The translations under genes were made by a program, and so were the position numbers. Source: Caulobacter sp. FWC2 (GTDB lineage: Bacteria; Pseudomonadota; Alphaproteobacteria; Caulobacterales; Caulobacteraceae). Taken from it: a stretch of DNA of 64,000 nucleotides. The stretch covers positions 1,488,001-1,552,000 of the forward strand of contig NZ_PEBF01000001.1 in assembly GCF_002742625.1 (NCBI RefSeq). The letters are read 5' to 3'. The notes under the pieces are model-generated. The model did not search any database and was not told the origin of the DNA. It was given only the letters and a program-made list of their open reading frames with translations. Below, one piece after another: positions 52,403 to 61,455 of this stretch (its first letter is position 1; every line of letters starts with the position of its first letter).

Positions 52403-53032
52403 ATGTCCCAGGTCACCGTCGTCAGCCACCCGCTCGTCCAGCACAAGCTGACCAAGATGCGGGACAAGCAGACCTCGACCAAGACCTTCCGGGCGCTGAT
52501 GCGCGAGGTTGCGACCCTGATCTGCTACGAGATCACCCGCGACCTGCCGATGGATGCGGTCCAGATCGAGACCCCCGTCGCCCCGACCACAGCCTATGAG
52601 ATCGCCGGCAAGAAGCTGGTCTTCGCCCCGATCCTGCGCGCGGGCCTGGGCATGTGCGAGGGGATGCTGGACCTGGTCCCATCGGCGCGCGTCGCCCACA
52701 TCGGCCTCTATCGCGACCACGAGACGCTGGAGGCGGTCGAGTACTACTTCAAGGCGCCGGAAGACATCGCTGGGCGCCTGGTCATCGTGGTCGACCCGAT
52801 GCTGGCCACCGGCCACTCGGCCATCGCGGCGATCACGCGCCTGAAGCAGGCGGGCGTGACCAGCCTGCGCTTCGTCTGCCTCCTGGCGGCGCAGCCGGGC
52901 GTCGAGGCGCTGCAAGCCGCGCACCCCGACGTGCCGATCTGGACCGCAGCGGTCGACGCGACGCTGAACGAGCACGGCTACATCGTGCCGGGCCTGGGCG
53001 ACGCCGGCGACCGGACGTTCGGGACGCGTTAG
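52403..53032 (+). CDS. upp: Uracil phosphoribosyltransferase
   Basis: Salvages uracil to UMP with PRPP. The 209-residue protein has [22 protein letters not shown] at the start, the [13 protein letters not shown] region, [12 protein letters not shown] (the PRPP-binding loop) and the C-terminal [16 protein letters not shown] uracil-binding motif. All active-site motifs are intact and length is standard. Confidence 0.96.
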   Translation: MSQVTVVSHPLVQHKLTKMRDKQTSTKTFRALMREVATLICYEITRDLPMDAVQIETPVAPTTAYEIAGKKLVFAPILRAGLGMCEGMLDLVPSARVAHIGLYRDHETLEAVEYYFKAPEDIAGRLVIVVDPMLATGHSAIAAITRLKQAGVTSLRFVCLLAAQPGVEALQAAHPDVPIWTAAVDATLNEHGYIVPGLGDAGDRTFGTR

Positions 53033-53041
53033 CGGCGAGAT

Positions 53042-53275
53042 CTACTTCTTCGCGTCCTTGACGGCGTCCTTCAGCTCGCCCTGCTTCAGGTTGCCGGCGA
53101 CCTTGTCCTTCTTGCCTTCGTTCTTCAGGTCCTTGTCGCCGACGACCGTGCCGACGCCGGACTCGACCTTGCCGATCGTCTCCTTCTTGCGGCCGGCCTC
53201 CTTGTCGCAGGCGCTCAAGGTCGTCAGCGCCATCATCGAGACCAGGGCGAAGGCGAGGGGACGTTGCAGGGTCAT
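53042..53275 (-). CDS. CsbD-like small lipoprotein
   Basis: A 77-residue lipoprotein (lipobox TTLSAC, cysteine near residue 23) whose mature part is Lys-rich and contains the CsbD-type repeat DKVAGNLKQGELKDAVKD. CsbD proteins are abundant in stress or stationary phase, though the function is unknown. It is transcribed towards upp, ending nine bases beyond its stop. Confidence 0.75.
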   Translation of the reverse strand: MTLQRPLAFALVSMMALTTLSACDKEAGRKKETIGKVESGVGTVVGDKDLKNEGKKDKVAGNLKQGELKDAVKDAKK

Positions 53276-53331
53276 GGGTAAAGCTCCGTGTTGTCCGCAA
53301 GGAACGCAAACGGAGCCTTAGCGATCCAGGC

Positions 53332-54249
53332 CTAGTTCGGCAGCGCCCTGACGAAGGCCTTCACCACGGTCGCGGAATTGTCCGAGGCCAGGGCCATGAA
53401 GGTGTGCATCTCGTTGGCGCCCGCGCCACCGCCGGCCAGGTCCGAGAGGCTGCGGAAGGCGATGAACGGGGTCGCGTTGACGAGGGCCACGTGGGCGACG
53501 GCGGCGCTCTCCATGTCCACCACGCGAGCCTCGAACGTCGCGCGCAGATATTTGCGGTAGCCGGCGTTATCGAGGAACACCGGGGCCGAGACGCCTTTGC
53601 CGCCGACCACGACCTTGGGCGGATGCACCAGGCACTTATCGGCGCTGCAGCGTTGCAGGGCGACCTCAGCGGCGACCTTGCGGGCGGTGGCCAGTAGGGC
53701 CGGATCGGCGGGGAACCACACGCGGGCCGGCGACGACAGATCGGTACCGGGCAGAATGATAGCGCGCGGATAGATCATGCCGTAGTTGGCGAGCGTGCTG
53801 TTGCGGATGCTGGGCGAGACCTCGAAACCCTTGTCCGTCTCGCGGGCGAAGGCGCTTTCCAGGTTCTGGGCCCACTGGTCTGCGACCACGACGTCGCCGA
53901 TGTCCAGGCCCTCGTCGACGCCGCCGGCGATGCCGGAGAAGACGATGCGGGTGATGTTGAAGCGGTCCAGGGCCATCTGGGTGGTCATGGCCGCATTGAC
54001 CATCGAGACGCCACTGAGGAACACCACGACCGGCTTGCCCTCAAGCTTGCCGGTCACGAACCGGACGCCATGAACGTCGAAGGTCTTCTGCTCGCTGGTC
54101 GCGGCGTTCAGCGCCCCGATCTCTGGCGGGAAGGCCGAGATCACCGCCACGCGGGGGGTCTCGTCCAGGCGCTGCGCGAGGGCGGGCGAGACGACGAGGA
54201 ACAGGCAGGCCAGGATAAGGGCAGCCAAGGAAGGAAAGGAAGGGCGCAT
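53332..54249 (-). CDS. Exported nucleoside phosphorylase-superfamily protein (MTA/SAH nucleosidase-like)
   Basis: A 305-residue member of the PNP/UDP family of nucleosidases: VAVISAFPPEIGAL at the N terminus, VVFLSGVSMVNAAMTTQMALDRF, VFSGIAGGVDEGLDIGDVVVADQW, and VVDMESAAVAHVAL with the Glu that contacts ribose. SLSDLAGGG carries the catalytic Asp. Unusually it begins with a signal peptide (LACLFLVVSPALAQ), so it should act in the periplasm, unlike the cytoplasmic Pfs enzyme. Purine nucleoside scavenging is a possibility. Length is longer than Pfs because of an inserted loop with CSADKC. Confidence 0.85.
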   Translation of the reverse strand: MRPSFPSLAALILACLFLVVSPALAQRLDETPRVAVISAFPPEIGALNAATSEQKTFDVHGVRFVTGKLEGKPVVVFLSGVSMVNAAMTTQMALDRFNITRIVFSGIAGGVDEGLDIGDVVVADQWAQNLESAFARETDKGFEVSPSIRNSTLANYGMIYPRAIILPGTDLSSPARVWFPADPALLATARKVAAEVALQRCSADKCLVHPPKVVVGGKGVSAPVFLDNAGYRKYLRATFEARVVDMESAAVAHVALVNATPFIAFRSLSDLAGGGAGANEMHTFMALASDNSATVVKAFVRALPN

Positions 54250-54370
54250 GGCGACTCCGAGGCGGGACAGCCTCTGCTTAGCCGTCCGGCCGCGCGGCCC
54301 CTAGCGCGCAGGCTCGTTCCAGCTGGAAAGTCTTTCGAACGCCTCCAAAACCGCGTAGGCGGTTGGCGCG

Positions 54371-54748
54371 ATGTCCAGACGCGTGCCCCTGATCTATGTC
54401 GCCGATGACGACGAGGCGACGCTCGAGCTGGTCGAGGCCTATCTGGCCCGCGACGGGCTGGAGGTGGTGGGCTTCCCAACCGCCGATCGGTTGATCGCGG
54501 CGATCCCTGTGCGCCGGCCCGACGCGATACTGCTGGACGTGCGGATCCCCGGCCAGAGCGGTCTCGACGCCCTCAGGGCGCTCAAGGACTCCGAGGCCGC
54601 CGACATCCCGGTGCTGATGCTGACCGGCGAGGGACGGCTGGACCGCATCGTCCAGGCCATGCAGCTGGGCGCCAAGGGCTATGTGATGAAGCCGTTCGAC
54701 GGTCCCAAACTGGTCGCCGAAGTTCTGGCGATGCTGGAGTCCGCCTAG
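54371..54748 (+). CDS. Single-domain response regulator (CheY-like)
   Basis: A 125-residue receiver domain only. Acidic pocket DDDE is near residues 12-15, phospho-acceptor Asp in LLDVRIPG near 56, Thr in MLTGEG near 84, and Lys in VMKPFDG near 106. There is no output domain, so it signals by protein contact or as a phosphate sink. No histidine kinase gene is adjacent. It ends two bases before the end of the converging secreted protein gene. Confidence 0.9.
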   Translation: MSRRVPLIYVADDDEATLELVEAYLARDGLEVVGFPTADRLIAAIPVRRPDAILLDVRIPGQSGLDALRALKDSEAADIPVLMLTGEGRLDRIVQAMQLGAKGYVMKPFDGPKLVAEVLAMLESA

Positions 54749-54750
54749 GG

Positions 54751-55380
54751 TCAGCCGATCAGGCTTTTCAGCCAGGCCACGACCTCGCCGCACCAGGCCA
54801 GGAAGTTCTCGAACAGGCTGACCGGCTTGGGCGGGGGAGGCGGCTTGATCTCGACCGGCGTGAACCAGCTGGGCGCGGCCGGCGGGGCGCAGTTCATCCG
54901 CATGCCGACGCCCTTCAGATAGCCGCGCCGCACGCCGCCGGACTGGATCGCCTTGGCGATGGCCTTGTCGTGCTTGGCCGCGCCGGTCAGGCGGCGGATC
55001 CAGCCGCGGAAGGGCAGCAGGTCGTGGGTCGTGTCGCGCACCCCGGCCACGCCCTCGCGATAGGCCGCATCGGCGACCTTCTTGCCGCGCGAGCGATTGT
55101 CGGGCGGCGGGGCTTCGTCGAGGTCCGGACCCAGGGCGGCGTCCAGCCGGCCGACCTCGGCGGCGATCGGTTCGCAGCGGGTCAGGCCCGTCAGGTCGTA
55201 GGGATCGGTGACCGCCCGGGCCAGGACCGGCGGGATCGCCTTCCGCTTGAGGTTCAGGTCCTCCAGCGGCGCCGTGGCGGCGTCGCGGAAGGTGTCGTGC
55301 TGCTGCAGCGTGCCCGGGTCGGTCTCGGCGAACGCTGGGCCGGCAAGGGTCAGCAACAGCAGGGCGGGGACCAGACGCAT
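54751..55380 (-). CDS. Secreted protein of unknown function coupled to the amidohydrolase gene
   Basis: A 209-residue exported protein. The signal peptide ends near AFAE. The mature part has a DAAYREGVAGVRDTTHDLLPFRGWIRRLTGA segment, which looks like a shared motif of small Caulobacterales proteins, a KPPPPPKP linker, and a C-terminal amphipathic helix. No named family is recognised. The ATG at 55380 overlaps the stop of the amidohydrolase gene (TGATG), so both come from one transcript. A GTG at 55383 is an alternative start. Confidence 0.7.
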   Translation of the reverse strand: MRLVPALLLLTLAGPAFAETDPGTLQQHDTFRDAATAPLEDLNLKRKAIPPVLARAVTDPYDLTGLTRCEPIAAEVGRLDAALGPDLDEAPPPDNRSRGKKVADAAYREGVAGVRDTTHDLLPFRGWIRRLTGAAKHDKAIAKAIQSGGVRRGYLKGVGMRMNCAPPAAPSWFTPVEIKPPPPPKPVSLFENFLAWCGEVVAWLKSLIG

Positions 55381-56669
55381 CACGGCCGCCGCACGACCTG
55401 GCCGCCCTTCATGACGAAGACGACGTCCCTGGTCGCCTCGATCGTCTGGGTCGGGTCGCCCTTCACGGCCACGATGTCGGCCAGGTAGCCGGGCTTCAAC
55501 TGACCCAGGTCATTGGCCCGGCCCAGCACCTTGGCGTCGACGGCCGTGGCGGCCAGCAGGGCTTGGGCGGGGCTCATGCCTTCCTTGACCAGCCAGACGA
55601 GCTCGCGGGCGTTGTCCCCGTGCTTGAAGACGCCCACGTCGCTGCCCATGCCGATGGTGACGCCGTTCTTGACGGCCAGCTTGAAGGCGCGATCGGCATT
55701 GTTCATCGCGGCGGTCGGCGGCGTCTTGCCGGCCACATAGCCGCCGAAATAGCTTGAGGTGCTCTCGACCGCCGTCAGGGTCGGGAAGAACACCACGCCC
55801 TTCTCGGCCATCAGCTTGAAGGTCGCATCGCTGCCGCCGTAGCCGTGCTCGATGGTGTCGACTCCCGCCACGACCGCCCGGCGCATGCCCTCGTCGCTGG
55901 AGGCGTGGGCCGAGACGGGGCGGCCGCTGGAATGGGCCGCGTCGACCAGGGCCTTCAGCTCCTCGATCGAGAAGGTCGGCTGGGTGGAGCCGTCGGGTCC
56001 CACGCGGTAGTCGGCATAGACCTTGATCCAGTCGGCGCCGGCCCCGGCCTGCTCGCGCACGGCCTTGACGACTTCGGCGACGCCGCTGGCTTCCTGAGCG
56101 CCCTGGGGCAGCTCGGCCTCGGGATTGTAGTTCTTGCGGGCCGGGCCGTATGCGCCGGTGGCCACGATCGCCTTGGTCGCCACGAACAGGCGCGGACCCG
56201 GGATCAAGCCGTCGTTGATCGCCTTTTTCAGCGGAACGTCGGCCGCGCCGACCCCCTCGGTGCCCAGGTCGCGCAGGGTGGTGAAGCCGGCCTCCAGCGT
56301 CGCCTTGGCCTGCACCGCCGCCCGCAGCGAGCGGTAGGTCGGGGTCTCCTTCAGCACCTGATCGTCCCACAGGCTCTCGTTGTAGGGATGCAGGAAGAGA
56401 TGGCTGTGCAGGTCCATCAGGCCCGGAATGATCGTAGCTCCAGGCAGGTCGACGACCTCGGCGCCTGTCGCGTCGATCTGGCCCGCAGGACCCACGGCGG
56501 CGATCTTGCCGTCCTTGACCAGCACGGCCCAGCCCTCGCGCGGCGGGCCGGCGGTCTCGGCGGTCCACACCCGGGCGGGCTTCAGCAAGATCGGCTGAGC
56601 GGCGAGCGCCAGGCCGGGCGCCCAAGGTGAGACCAGGATCAGGGCGAGAGCGGTGAGCAGACGGCGCAT
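55380..56669 (-). CDS. Exported amidohydrolase (imidazolonepropionase-like)
   Basis: A 429-residue metal-dependent amidohydrolase with a signal peptide (ALALAAQP). The metal site is visible as DLHSHLF (HxH), DWIKVYADY with the Lys that may be carbamylated, SAHASS and IEHGYG (His ligands), and GMGSDVG with the catalytic Asp. This is the branch that contains Xaa-Arg and Xaa-Pro carboxypeptidases (Sgx9260 type) in Caulobacter and related bacteria, so a periplasmic dipeptidase or prolidase-like activity is a reasonable but unproved guess. Confidence 0.88.
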   Translation of the reverse strand: MRRLLTALALILVSPWAPGLALAAQPILLKPARVWTAETAGPPREGWAVLVKDGKIAAVGPAGQIDATGAEVVDLPGATIIPGLMDLHSHLFLHPYNESLWDDQVLKETPTYRSLRAAVQAKATLEAGFTTLRDLGTEGVGAADVPLKKAINDGLIPGPRLFVATKAIVATGAYGPARKNYNPEAELPQGAQEASGVAEVVKAVREQAGAGADWIKVYADYRVGPDGSTQPTFSIEELKALVDAAHSSGRPVSAHASSDEGMRRAVVAGVDTIEHGYGGSDATFKLMAEKGVVFFPTLTAVESTSSYFGGYVAGKTPPTAAMNNADRAFKLAVKNGVTIGMGSDVGVFKHGDNARELVWLVKEGMSPAQALLAATAVDAKVLGRANDLGQLKPGYLADIVAVKGDPTQTIEATRDVVFVMKGGQVVRRP

Positions 56670-56715
56670 GGGACGACTCGCGATGGGACGCCGTGCAGCT
56701 AAGCCGAAAACTGGC

Positions 56716-57153
56716 TCAGACGCCAAAGCGCAGATGGATCAGCGGGTAGGGGCGGCCCTGGCCGTCGGTCGCCGACCAGCCGGTACGCTCAAAGCCCATG
56801 TGTTCGTAGAAGCCGACGGCCTGGCCGTTCTGCTCGTTGACGTCGGTGGTCAGGACCGGATGAACCGCCAGCGCGTAATCAATCAACATGGCGCCGACGC
56901 CCGCCCCGCGATGTTCGGGATCGATGAACAGGGCTTCCATGTGGCTGCCGACGATCAGCATGAAGCCGAGAGGCCGATCGCGGTCGTCGACAGCCAGCAT
57001 CAGCGGCGCGGCGGGGAGGAACGCCTCGACCTCGCGACCGAGCGCGGCGCGGTCCTCGGGGGTGAGGAAGTCATGCGTGGCGTCGACGGCCGCTGCCCAG
57101 ATCGCGACGACGCGATCACCGTCCTCGGGCCGGGAAGGGCGGAGCTTGATCAT
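56716..57153 (-). CDS. GNAT family N-acetyltransferase
   Basis: A 145-residue single-domain GNAT protein: [18 protein letters not shown] at the start, [24 protein letters not shown] with the acetyl-CoA binding RGxGVG loop, and [21 protein letters not shown]. It is close to the YjaB-type acetyltransferases. The natural acceptor is unknown. The gene is separated by 46 bases from the amidohydrolase operon on the same strand and could share its promoter. Confidence 0.88.
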   Translation of the reverse strand: MIKLRPSRPEDGDRVVAIWAAAVDATHDFLTPEDRAALGREVEAFLPAAPLMLAVDDRDRPLGFMLIVGSHMEALFIDPEHRGAGVGAMLIDYALAVHPVLTTDVNEQNGQAVGFYEHMGFERTGWSATDGQGRPYPLIHLRFGV

Positions 57154-57328
57154 GGGCGGTGACTAACCCGCCGCCGTATCGCGCGCCAGCCGATTGGCTG
57201 GCTCAGGCTTATTTCGCCGCGCCCCTGATAAACTGGGCCTTGGCCCCCCATCTAAGGATTCAGTCGCCGTCGGGAGCGAACCGCATCGCGGTCAACGCTC
57301 GGGCTTGGCGACACTTGAGATTTCCCAA

Positions 57329-57463
57329 ATGGACTGGCTCTTCCAGCTGTCGGCGGCCTGCGTGGTCGGCGCGGCGCTCATGCTTCCTGTTTTCCGCTTC
57401 TTCGTCGCGACCCCGAGCCGCGCCCGCGCGCCCTACCGCCCGTCCAAGTCGACGCCGCGATGA
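57329..57463 (+). CDS. Small membrane protein of unknown function
   Basis: A 44-residue peptide with one hydrophobic helix (WLFQLSAACVVGAALMLPVFRFF) and a basic tail, from the ATG at 57329. The frame continues upstream to 57194 but the shorter form looks like a typical membrane peptide. There is no clear ribosome binding site. Its TGA overlaps the next ATG (ATGA), which supports both being real. Confidence 0.45.
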   Translation: MDWLFQLSAACVVGAALMLPVFRFFVATPSRARAPYRPSKSTPR

Positions 57464-57585
57464 AAACCTATTCAGGCACGCTGCCATCGCCCCTGCGCGG
57501 ACTCAACGATCCCCGCTCGACAGGCGGCCCGCCGCCGCTGAGGCGCGTGGACACGCTCGCGCACCGGGGCACCAAGACGTCTTAG
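57460..57585 (+). CDS. Very small ORF coupled to the small membrane protein gene
   Basis: A 41-residue frame starting at an ATG that overlaps the preceding stop (ATGA, 57460-57463). The product is basic, Pro/Arg-rich and has no recognised domain. A strong bidirectional terminator lies 40 bases downstream. Confidence 0.35.
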   Translation: MKTYSGTLPSPLRGLNDPRSTGGPPPLRRVDTLAHRGTKTS

Positions 57586-57624
57586 TCAGGACGTCTGATC
57601 CCCGGCGGTTAAACGTCCAAAGAC

Positions 57625-57654
57625 AAAGGGCCGGCGCTGATGCGCCGGCCCTTT
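57625..57654. terminator. Bidirectional Rho-independent terminator
   Basis: AAAGGGCCGGCGC (57625-57637), loop TGAT, and GCGCCGGCCCTTT (57642-57654) form a perfect 13-pair hairpin. It serves the phosphomannomutase gene on the minus strand and the small ORFs on the plus strand. Confidence 0.88.
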
Positions 57655-57677
57655 CTCGTTCAGCCGTTCGAACCGGA

Positions 57678-59174
57678 TCAGATTTCCTGATTGTACTTGC
57701 CGACGCGGTCGCCCAGTCGCGGCTTGACCTCTTCGCGGAAGAGGGCGCGCATGTCGTCCTCGGACTGGGTGCTCTCGACCACCACCACGACCTCGGGCTT
57801 GTTCGACGAGGCGCGGACCAGGACCCACGAGCCGTCTTCCAGGTGGACGCGGACGCCGTTGACGGTGATCACCTCGGTGATCTTGCGGCCCAGGATCGAG
57901 CCGCCGGCGGCGAACAGGTCCTGATATTCCTTCACGATGTCGTCGACGACGCCGTACTTCACCTCGTCGCCGCACTTGGGGCTCATGGTCAGCGAGGTGA
58001 AGGCCACCGGCAGGGCCTTGCGCATATCCGACAGCTTCAGGCCAGGATTGCGGTCCAGCATGGCCAGGATGGCGGCTGCGGCGGTCAGGCCGCAGTCATA
58101 GCCGTAGCCCAGCTCGCCGTTCATGAAGAAGTGGCCGCTCTTCTCGAAGCCGGCCAGGGCGCCCAGCTCGGCGCTCTTGCGCTTGATGTAGCTGTGGCCG
58201 GTCTTCCAGTAGATCACCTTGCAGCCGTGGGCGGCCAGGATCGGGTCGGTGGCGTAGAGGCCCGTCGACTTGACGTCGACCACGAAGGTCGCGCCCGGAT
58301 GCAGCGGCGCCAGGTCGCGGGCCAGCATCAGCCCGATCTTGTCGGCGAAGATCTCCTCGCCCTCGTCGTCGACCACGCCGCAGCGGTCGCCGTCGCCGTC
58401 GAAGCCGAAGGCCAGATCCGCCTTGGTCTCACGGACGGTGTGGGCCATCGCGTGCAGCATCTCGGCGTCTTCGGGGTTGGGATTGTACTTCGGGAAGTTG
58501 AAGTCGAGGTCGGTGTCCATCGGCACGACTTCGGCCACGCCCATCTTCTGCAAGGCCTCGACGACGAAGGCGCCGGCCGTGCCATTGCCGCAGGCGGCCA
58601 CGACCTTGAGGGGGCGGGTGATGCTGGCGCGCTTGGCGACGTCGTCGATATAGCGCTGGGCCTCGCCCTGCACGCGGATCAGCTTGCCGCCGTCGCGCTC
58701 GACAAATTCGGCGCCGAGAACGATCGCCTTCAGGCGGCTCATCTCGTCCGGGCCGAAGGTCAGGGGCTTCTGGGCGCCCATCTTCACGCCGGTCCAGCCG
58801 TTCTCGTTATGGCTGGCCGTGACCATGGCCACACACGGGATGTCGAGGTCGAACTGGGCGAAATAGGCGGTCGGCGACAAGGCCAGACCGATGTCGTGCA
58901 CCTCGCAGCCGGCGCTGATCAGGCCCAGCATCAGGGCGTTCTTGATCGAGGTCGAATAGGAACGGAAGTCGTGGCCGACCACGATCTTCGACTGGCCCAG
59001 CTCGTGGATATAGGTCCCCAGGCCCAGGCCCAGCGCCTGGACGCCCAGCAGGTTGATCTCGGGCCCGAACAGCCAGCGCGCGTCGTACTCGCGAAAGCCG
59101 GTCGCCTTGACCAGCGGTTCGTTCTCATAGGCGGCGGTATTCGGGACGAGGTCGGCGCGGGGCGCGGAGAACAT
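57678..59174 (-). CDS. Phosphomannomutase/phosphoglucomutase
   Basis: Interconverts hexose 1- and 6-phosphates for nucleotide-sugar and surface polysaccharide synthesis. The 498-residue enzyme has the active-site phosphoserine loop TASHNENGW (near residue 120), the metal-binding loop DGDGDR (near 267), the sugar-binding GFEKSGHFF (near 345) and a C-terminal phosphate-binding RASSNKPE. This is the AlgC/ManB type. Length is slightly longer than AlgC. It is followed by the bidirectional terminator, and kdsD lies 98 bases upstream on the same strand; together they suggest a sugar-precursor group. Confidence 0.93.
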   Translation of the reverse strand: MFSAPRADLVPNTAAYENEPLVKATGFREYDARWLFGPEINLLGVQALGLGLGTYIHELGQSKIVVGHDFRSYSTSIKNALMLGLISAGCEVHDIGLALSPTAYFAQFDLDIPCVAMVTASHNENGWTGVKMGAQKPLTFGPDEMSRLKAIVLGAEFVERDGGKLIRVQGEAQRYIDDVAKRASITRPLKVVAACGNGTAGAFVVEALQKMGVAEVVPMDTDLDFNFPKYNPNPEDAEMLHAMAHTVRETKADLAFGFDGDGDRCGVVDDEGEEIFADKIGLMLARDLAPLHPGATFVVDVKSTGLYATDPILAAHGCKVIYWKTGHSYIKRKSAELGALAGFEKSGHFFMNGELGYGYDCGLTAAAAILAMLDRNPGLKLSDMRKALPVAFTSLTMSPKCGDEVKYGVVDDIVKEYQDLFAAGGSILGRKITEVITVNGVRVHLEDGSWVLVRASSNKPEVVVVVESTQSEDDMRALFREEVKPRLGDRVGKYNQEI

Positions 59175-59272
59175 CGAAAGCTCGCTTCAGTTTAGGTGTG
59201 GTGGCTGTAGCCGCCCGGAGGCCGGGCGACTAGCGCGTTCACATGACAAAGTTCGATAAAGTCGAATGTGAC

Positions 59273-60229
59273 CTAGATTACGCCAGCGCGGAGCAGGTCG
59301 TGAACATGCAGCACGCCGACCGGGCGTCCCGCATCGACGACGAACAGCACGGTGATGCGGCGCTCATTCATGACCTTCAGCGCCTCGGCGGCCAGGGCGC
59401 CGGGGGCGATGGTCAGCGGATGCTGGGTCATGACCTGACCAGCCGTGTGCTGAAGAAGGCCGTCCATGTGGCGGCGCAGGTCGCCGTCAGTGATCAGGCC
59501 GGTCAGCAGGCCCGCGCCGTCGACGACGCCGACCGCGCCGAAACGCTTCTCGCTCATCACCAGGAGGGCGTCGGGCATGGGCGCGTCGGCGCCGATCAGC
59601 GGCAGTTCGTCCTGCCCGTGCATCAGGTCGGCGACTGTGCGCAGCATGGCCCCAAGCTTGCCGCCCGGGTGGAAGACGCGGAAGTCGCTGGCGGTGAAGC
59701 CCCGTCGTTCCAGCAGGGCCACCGCCAGGGCGTCGCCCAGGGCGATCTGCAGGGTCGTGGACGTGGTCGGCGCATTGACCTCGGCCGTCGCCTCCGGCGC
59801 GTCGGGCAACAGCAGGACGATGTCGCCTCCGCGCCCAAGCTGGCTGCCTTCGAAGGCGGTCATGGCGATCAGCGGGATCGAGAACCGCTTGGCGTAGGCG
59901 ATAAGATCGGACAGCTCCCGCGCTTCGCCGGACTTGGACAGCGCCAGGACAACGTCGTCGGACCCGATCATGCCCAGGTCGCCGTGCGAGGCCTCGGCGG
60001 GATGGACGAACATGGCCGAGGTCCCGGTCGAGGCCAGGGTGGCGGCGATCTTGCGGGCCACGTGGCCGGACTTGCCCATGCCGGTGCAGACGACCCGCCC
60101 CTTGGCGTTGAACACGGTCTCGACAGCCCGGACGAAAGTTTCGCCCAGCGACCCGGCCAGGGTGTTGAGCGCCTCGGCCTCGGCGTTCAGCACGCGGCGG
60201 CCGACCACGATGGCGTCGAAAGCGCTCAT
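59273..60229 (-). CDS. kdsD: Arabinose-5-phosphate isomerase (KdsD/KpsF/GutQ)
   Basis: Converts ribulose 5-phosphate to arabinose 5-phosphate, the first step to Kdo of lipopolysaccharide. The 318-residue protein has an N-terminal SIS domain (CTGMGKSGHVARKIAATLASTGT, HPAEASHGDLGMI, SKSGEARELSD) and two C-terminal CBS domains (about 200-318, ending ITVLFVVDAGRPVGVLHVHDLLRAG). Its ATG overlaps the stop of the upstream small membrane protein gene (ATGA). Confidence 0.94.
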   Translation of the reverse strand: MSAFDAIVVGRRVLNAEAEALNTLAGSLGETFVRAVETVFNAKGRVVCTGMGKSGHVARKIAATLASTGTSAMFVHPAEASHGDLGMIGSDDVVLALSKSGEARELSDLIAYAKRFSIPLIAMTAFEGSQLGRGGDIVLLLPDAPEATAEVNAPTTSTTLQIALGDALAVALLERRGFTASDFRVFHPGGKLGAMLRTVADLMHGQDELPLIGADAPMPDALLVMSEKRFGAVGVVDGAGLLTGLITDGDLRRHMDGLLQHTAGQVMTQHPLTIAPGALAAEALKVMNERRITVLFVVDAGRPVGVLHVHDLLRAGVI

Positions 60230-60513
60230 TGCGGGGGCGAGGTCTGTGGCGAGGTCTGGGGCGTCGCGGGGGGCGGAGCCTGAGTCGGCATCTGACCCAC
60301 GGCCTCGACGGCCTTCTTGGCGGCTTGGTCGCGACGGATCGCGGCGTCCTTCTCCTTTTGGATCCGGGCCTTCATCTCAGGCGTCTGCTGCACCGGCGTG
60401 TGGCCGAAGGGGCCCCAGGAGCGGTCGCCCTGGCCTTGCGGCCAGGCGAGGGACAGGGCGATCAGCGCGGCGGCGACCAGTCCCATCAGCGGCATGAAAA
60501 AGCGATCAGGCAT
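60226..60513 (-). CDS. Small single-helix membrane protein upstream of kdsD
   Basis: A 95-residue protein from the ATG at 60513 with one membrane segment (FMPLMGLVAAALIALSLAW), then a charged helix (MKARIQKEKDAAIRRDQAAKKAVEAV) and a Pro/Gln/Thr-rich tail (PPPATPQTSPQTSPPQ). Its stop overlaps the kdsD start, so it is cotranscribed. I do not recognise a family. It occupies the position where LptC lies in other Kdo loci, but it is too short and does not look like LptC. Confidence 0.65.
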   Translation of the reverse strand: MPDRFFMPLMGLVAAALIALSLAWPQGQGDRSWGPFGHTPVQQTPEMKARIQKEKDAAIRRDQAAKKAVEAVGQMPTQAPPPATPQTSPQTSPPQ

Positions 60514-60658
60514 GGCCCGCCTATAGCATGCGGCGCGGCTTGGGGGAGGGGGAAGAGGGGCCGTGCGGTCGGATCGCGCTATGCTCGGTGCTTGACCCCG
60601 CGGGCTTGGGGCCTTAGCCCGCGCCCCATACCTCCCGATCCGCGAAGGAAGCCGCCCG

Positions 60659-61372
60659 ATGCCGACCCTCGTCCTGCTCCGCCATGGCCAGAGCCAGTGG
60701 AATCTGGAAAACCGCTTCACGGGCTGGGTCGACGTCGACCTGACCGCCGAGGGCGAGGCCCAGGCCAGGAAGGGCGGCGAACTGATCAAGGCCGCCGGCA
60801 TCCAGATCGACCACGCCTTCACCTCGGTTCAGACCCGCGCCATCCGCACGGGCAACCTCGCCTTGGACGCCGCCCAGCAGAGCTTCGTGCCGGTAACCAA
60901 GGACTGGCGCCTGAACGAGCGCCACTACGGCGGTCTCACGGGCCTGAACAAGGCCGAGACGGCCGAGAAGCACGGCGTTGAGCAGGTCACCATCTGGCGC
61001 CGCTCCTACGACATCCCGCCGCCGGAACTGGCCCCAGGCGGCGAGTACGACTTCAGCAAGGACCGCCGCTACAAGGGCGCCGACCTGCCCTCGACCGAAA
61101 GCCTGGCGACCACCCTGGTTCGCGTTCTGCCCTACTGGGAAAGCGACATCGCCCCGCACCTGAAGGCGGGCGAGACCATCCTGATCGCCGCCCACGGCAA
61201 CTCGCTGCGCGCCATCGTCAAGCACCTGTTCAACGTGCCGGACGACAAGATCGTCGGCGTCGAGATCCCCACCGGCAACCCGTTGGTCATCGAGCTGGAC
61301 GCGCAGTTGACGCCGACCAGCGCGCGCTACCTGGACGAAGGCCGCGCCGAGGCTCTGCCCAGCGTCGGCTAA
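60659..61372 (+). CDS. gpmA: 2,3-bisphosphoglycerate-dependent phosphoglycerate mutase
   Basis: Glycolytic interconversion of 3- and 2-phosphoglycerate. The 237-residue protein has the phospho-histidine motif [36 protein letters not shown], and the second His in [14 protein letters not shown], all in the positions of the dPGM family. AAGGAAG precedes the ATG. It is transcribed from its own promoter between a minus-strand operon and the pentapeptide genes. Confidence 0.95.
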   Translation: MPTLVLLRHGQSQWNLENRFTGWVDVDLTAEGEAQARKGGELIKAAGIQIDHAFTSVQTRAIRTGNLALDAAQQSFVPVTKDWRLNERHYGGLTGLNKAETAEKHGVEQVTIWRRSYDIPPPELAPGGEYDFSKDRRYKGADLPSTESLATTLVRVLPYWESDIAPHLKAGETILIAAHGNSLRAIVKHLFNVPDDKIVGVEIPTGNPLVIELDAQLTPTSARYLDEGRAEALPSVG

Positions 61373-61455
61373 GCGACTCCAAACTTCATCGGAAGCTGTT
61401 GGAAACACGACGTTAATTTTGGTCTGCGCATGGTTACTCCCATACTCGGGATTCC

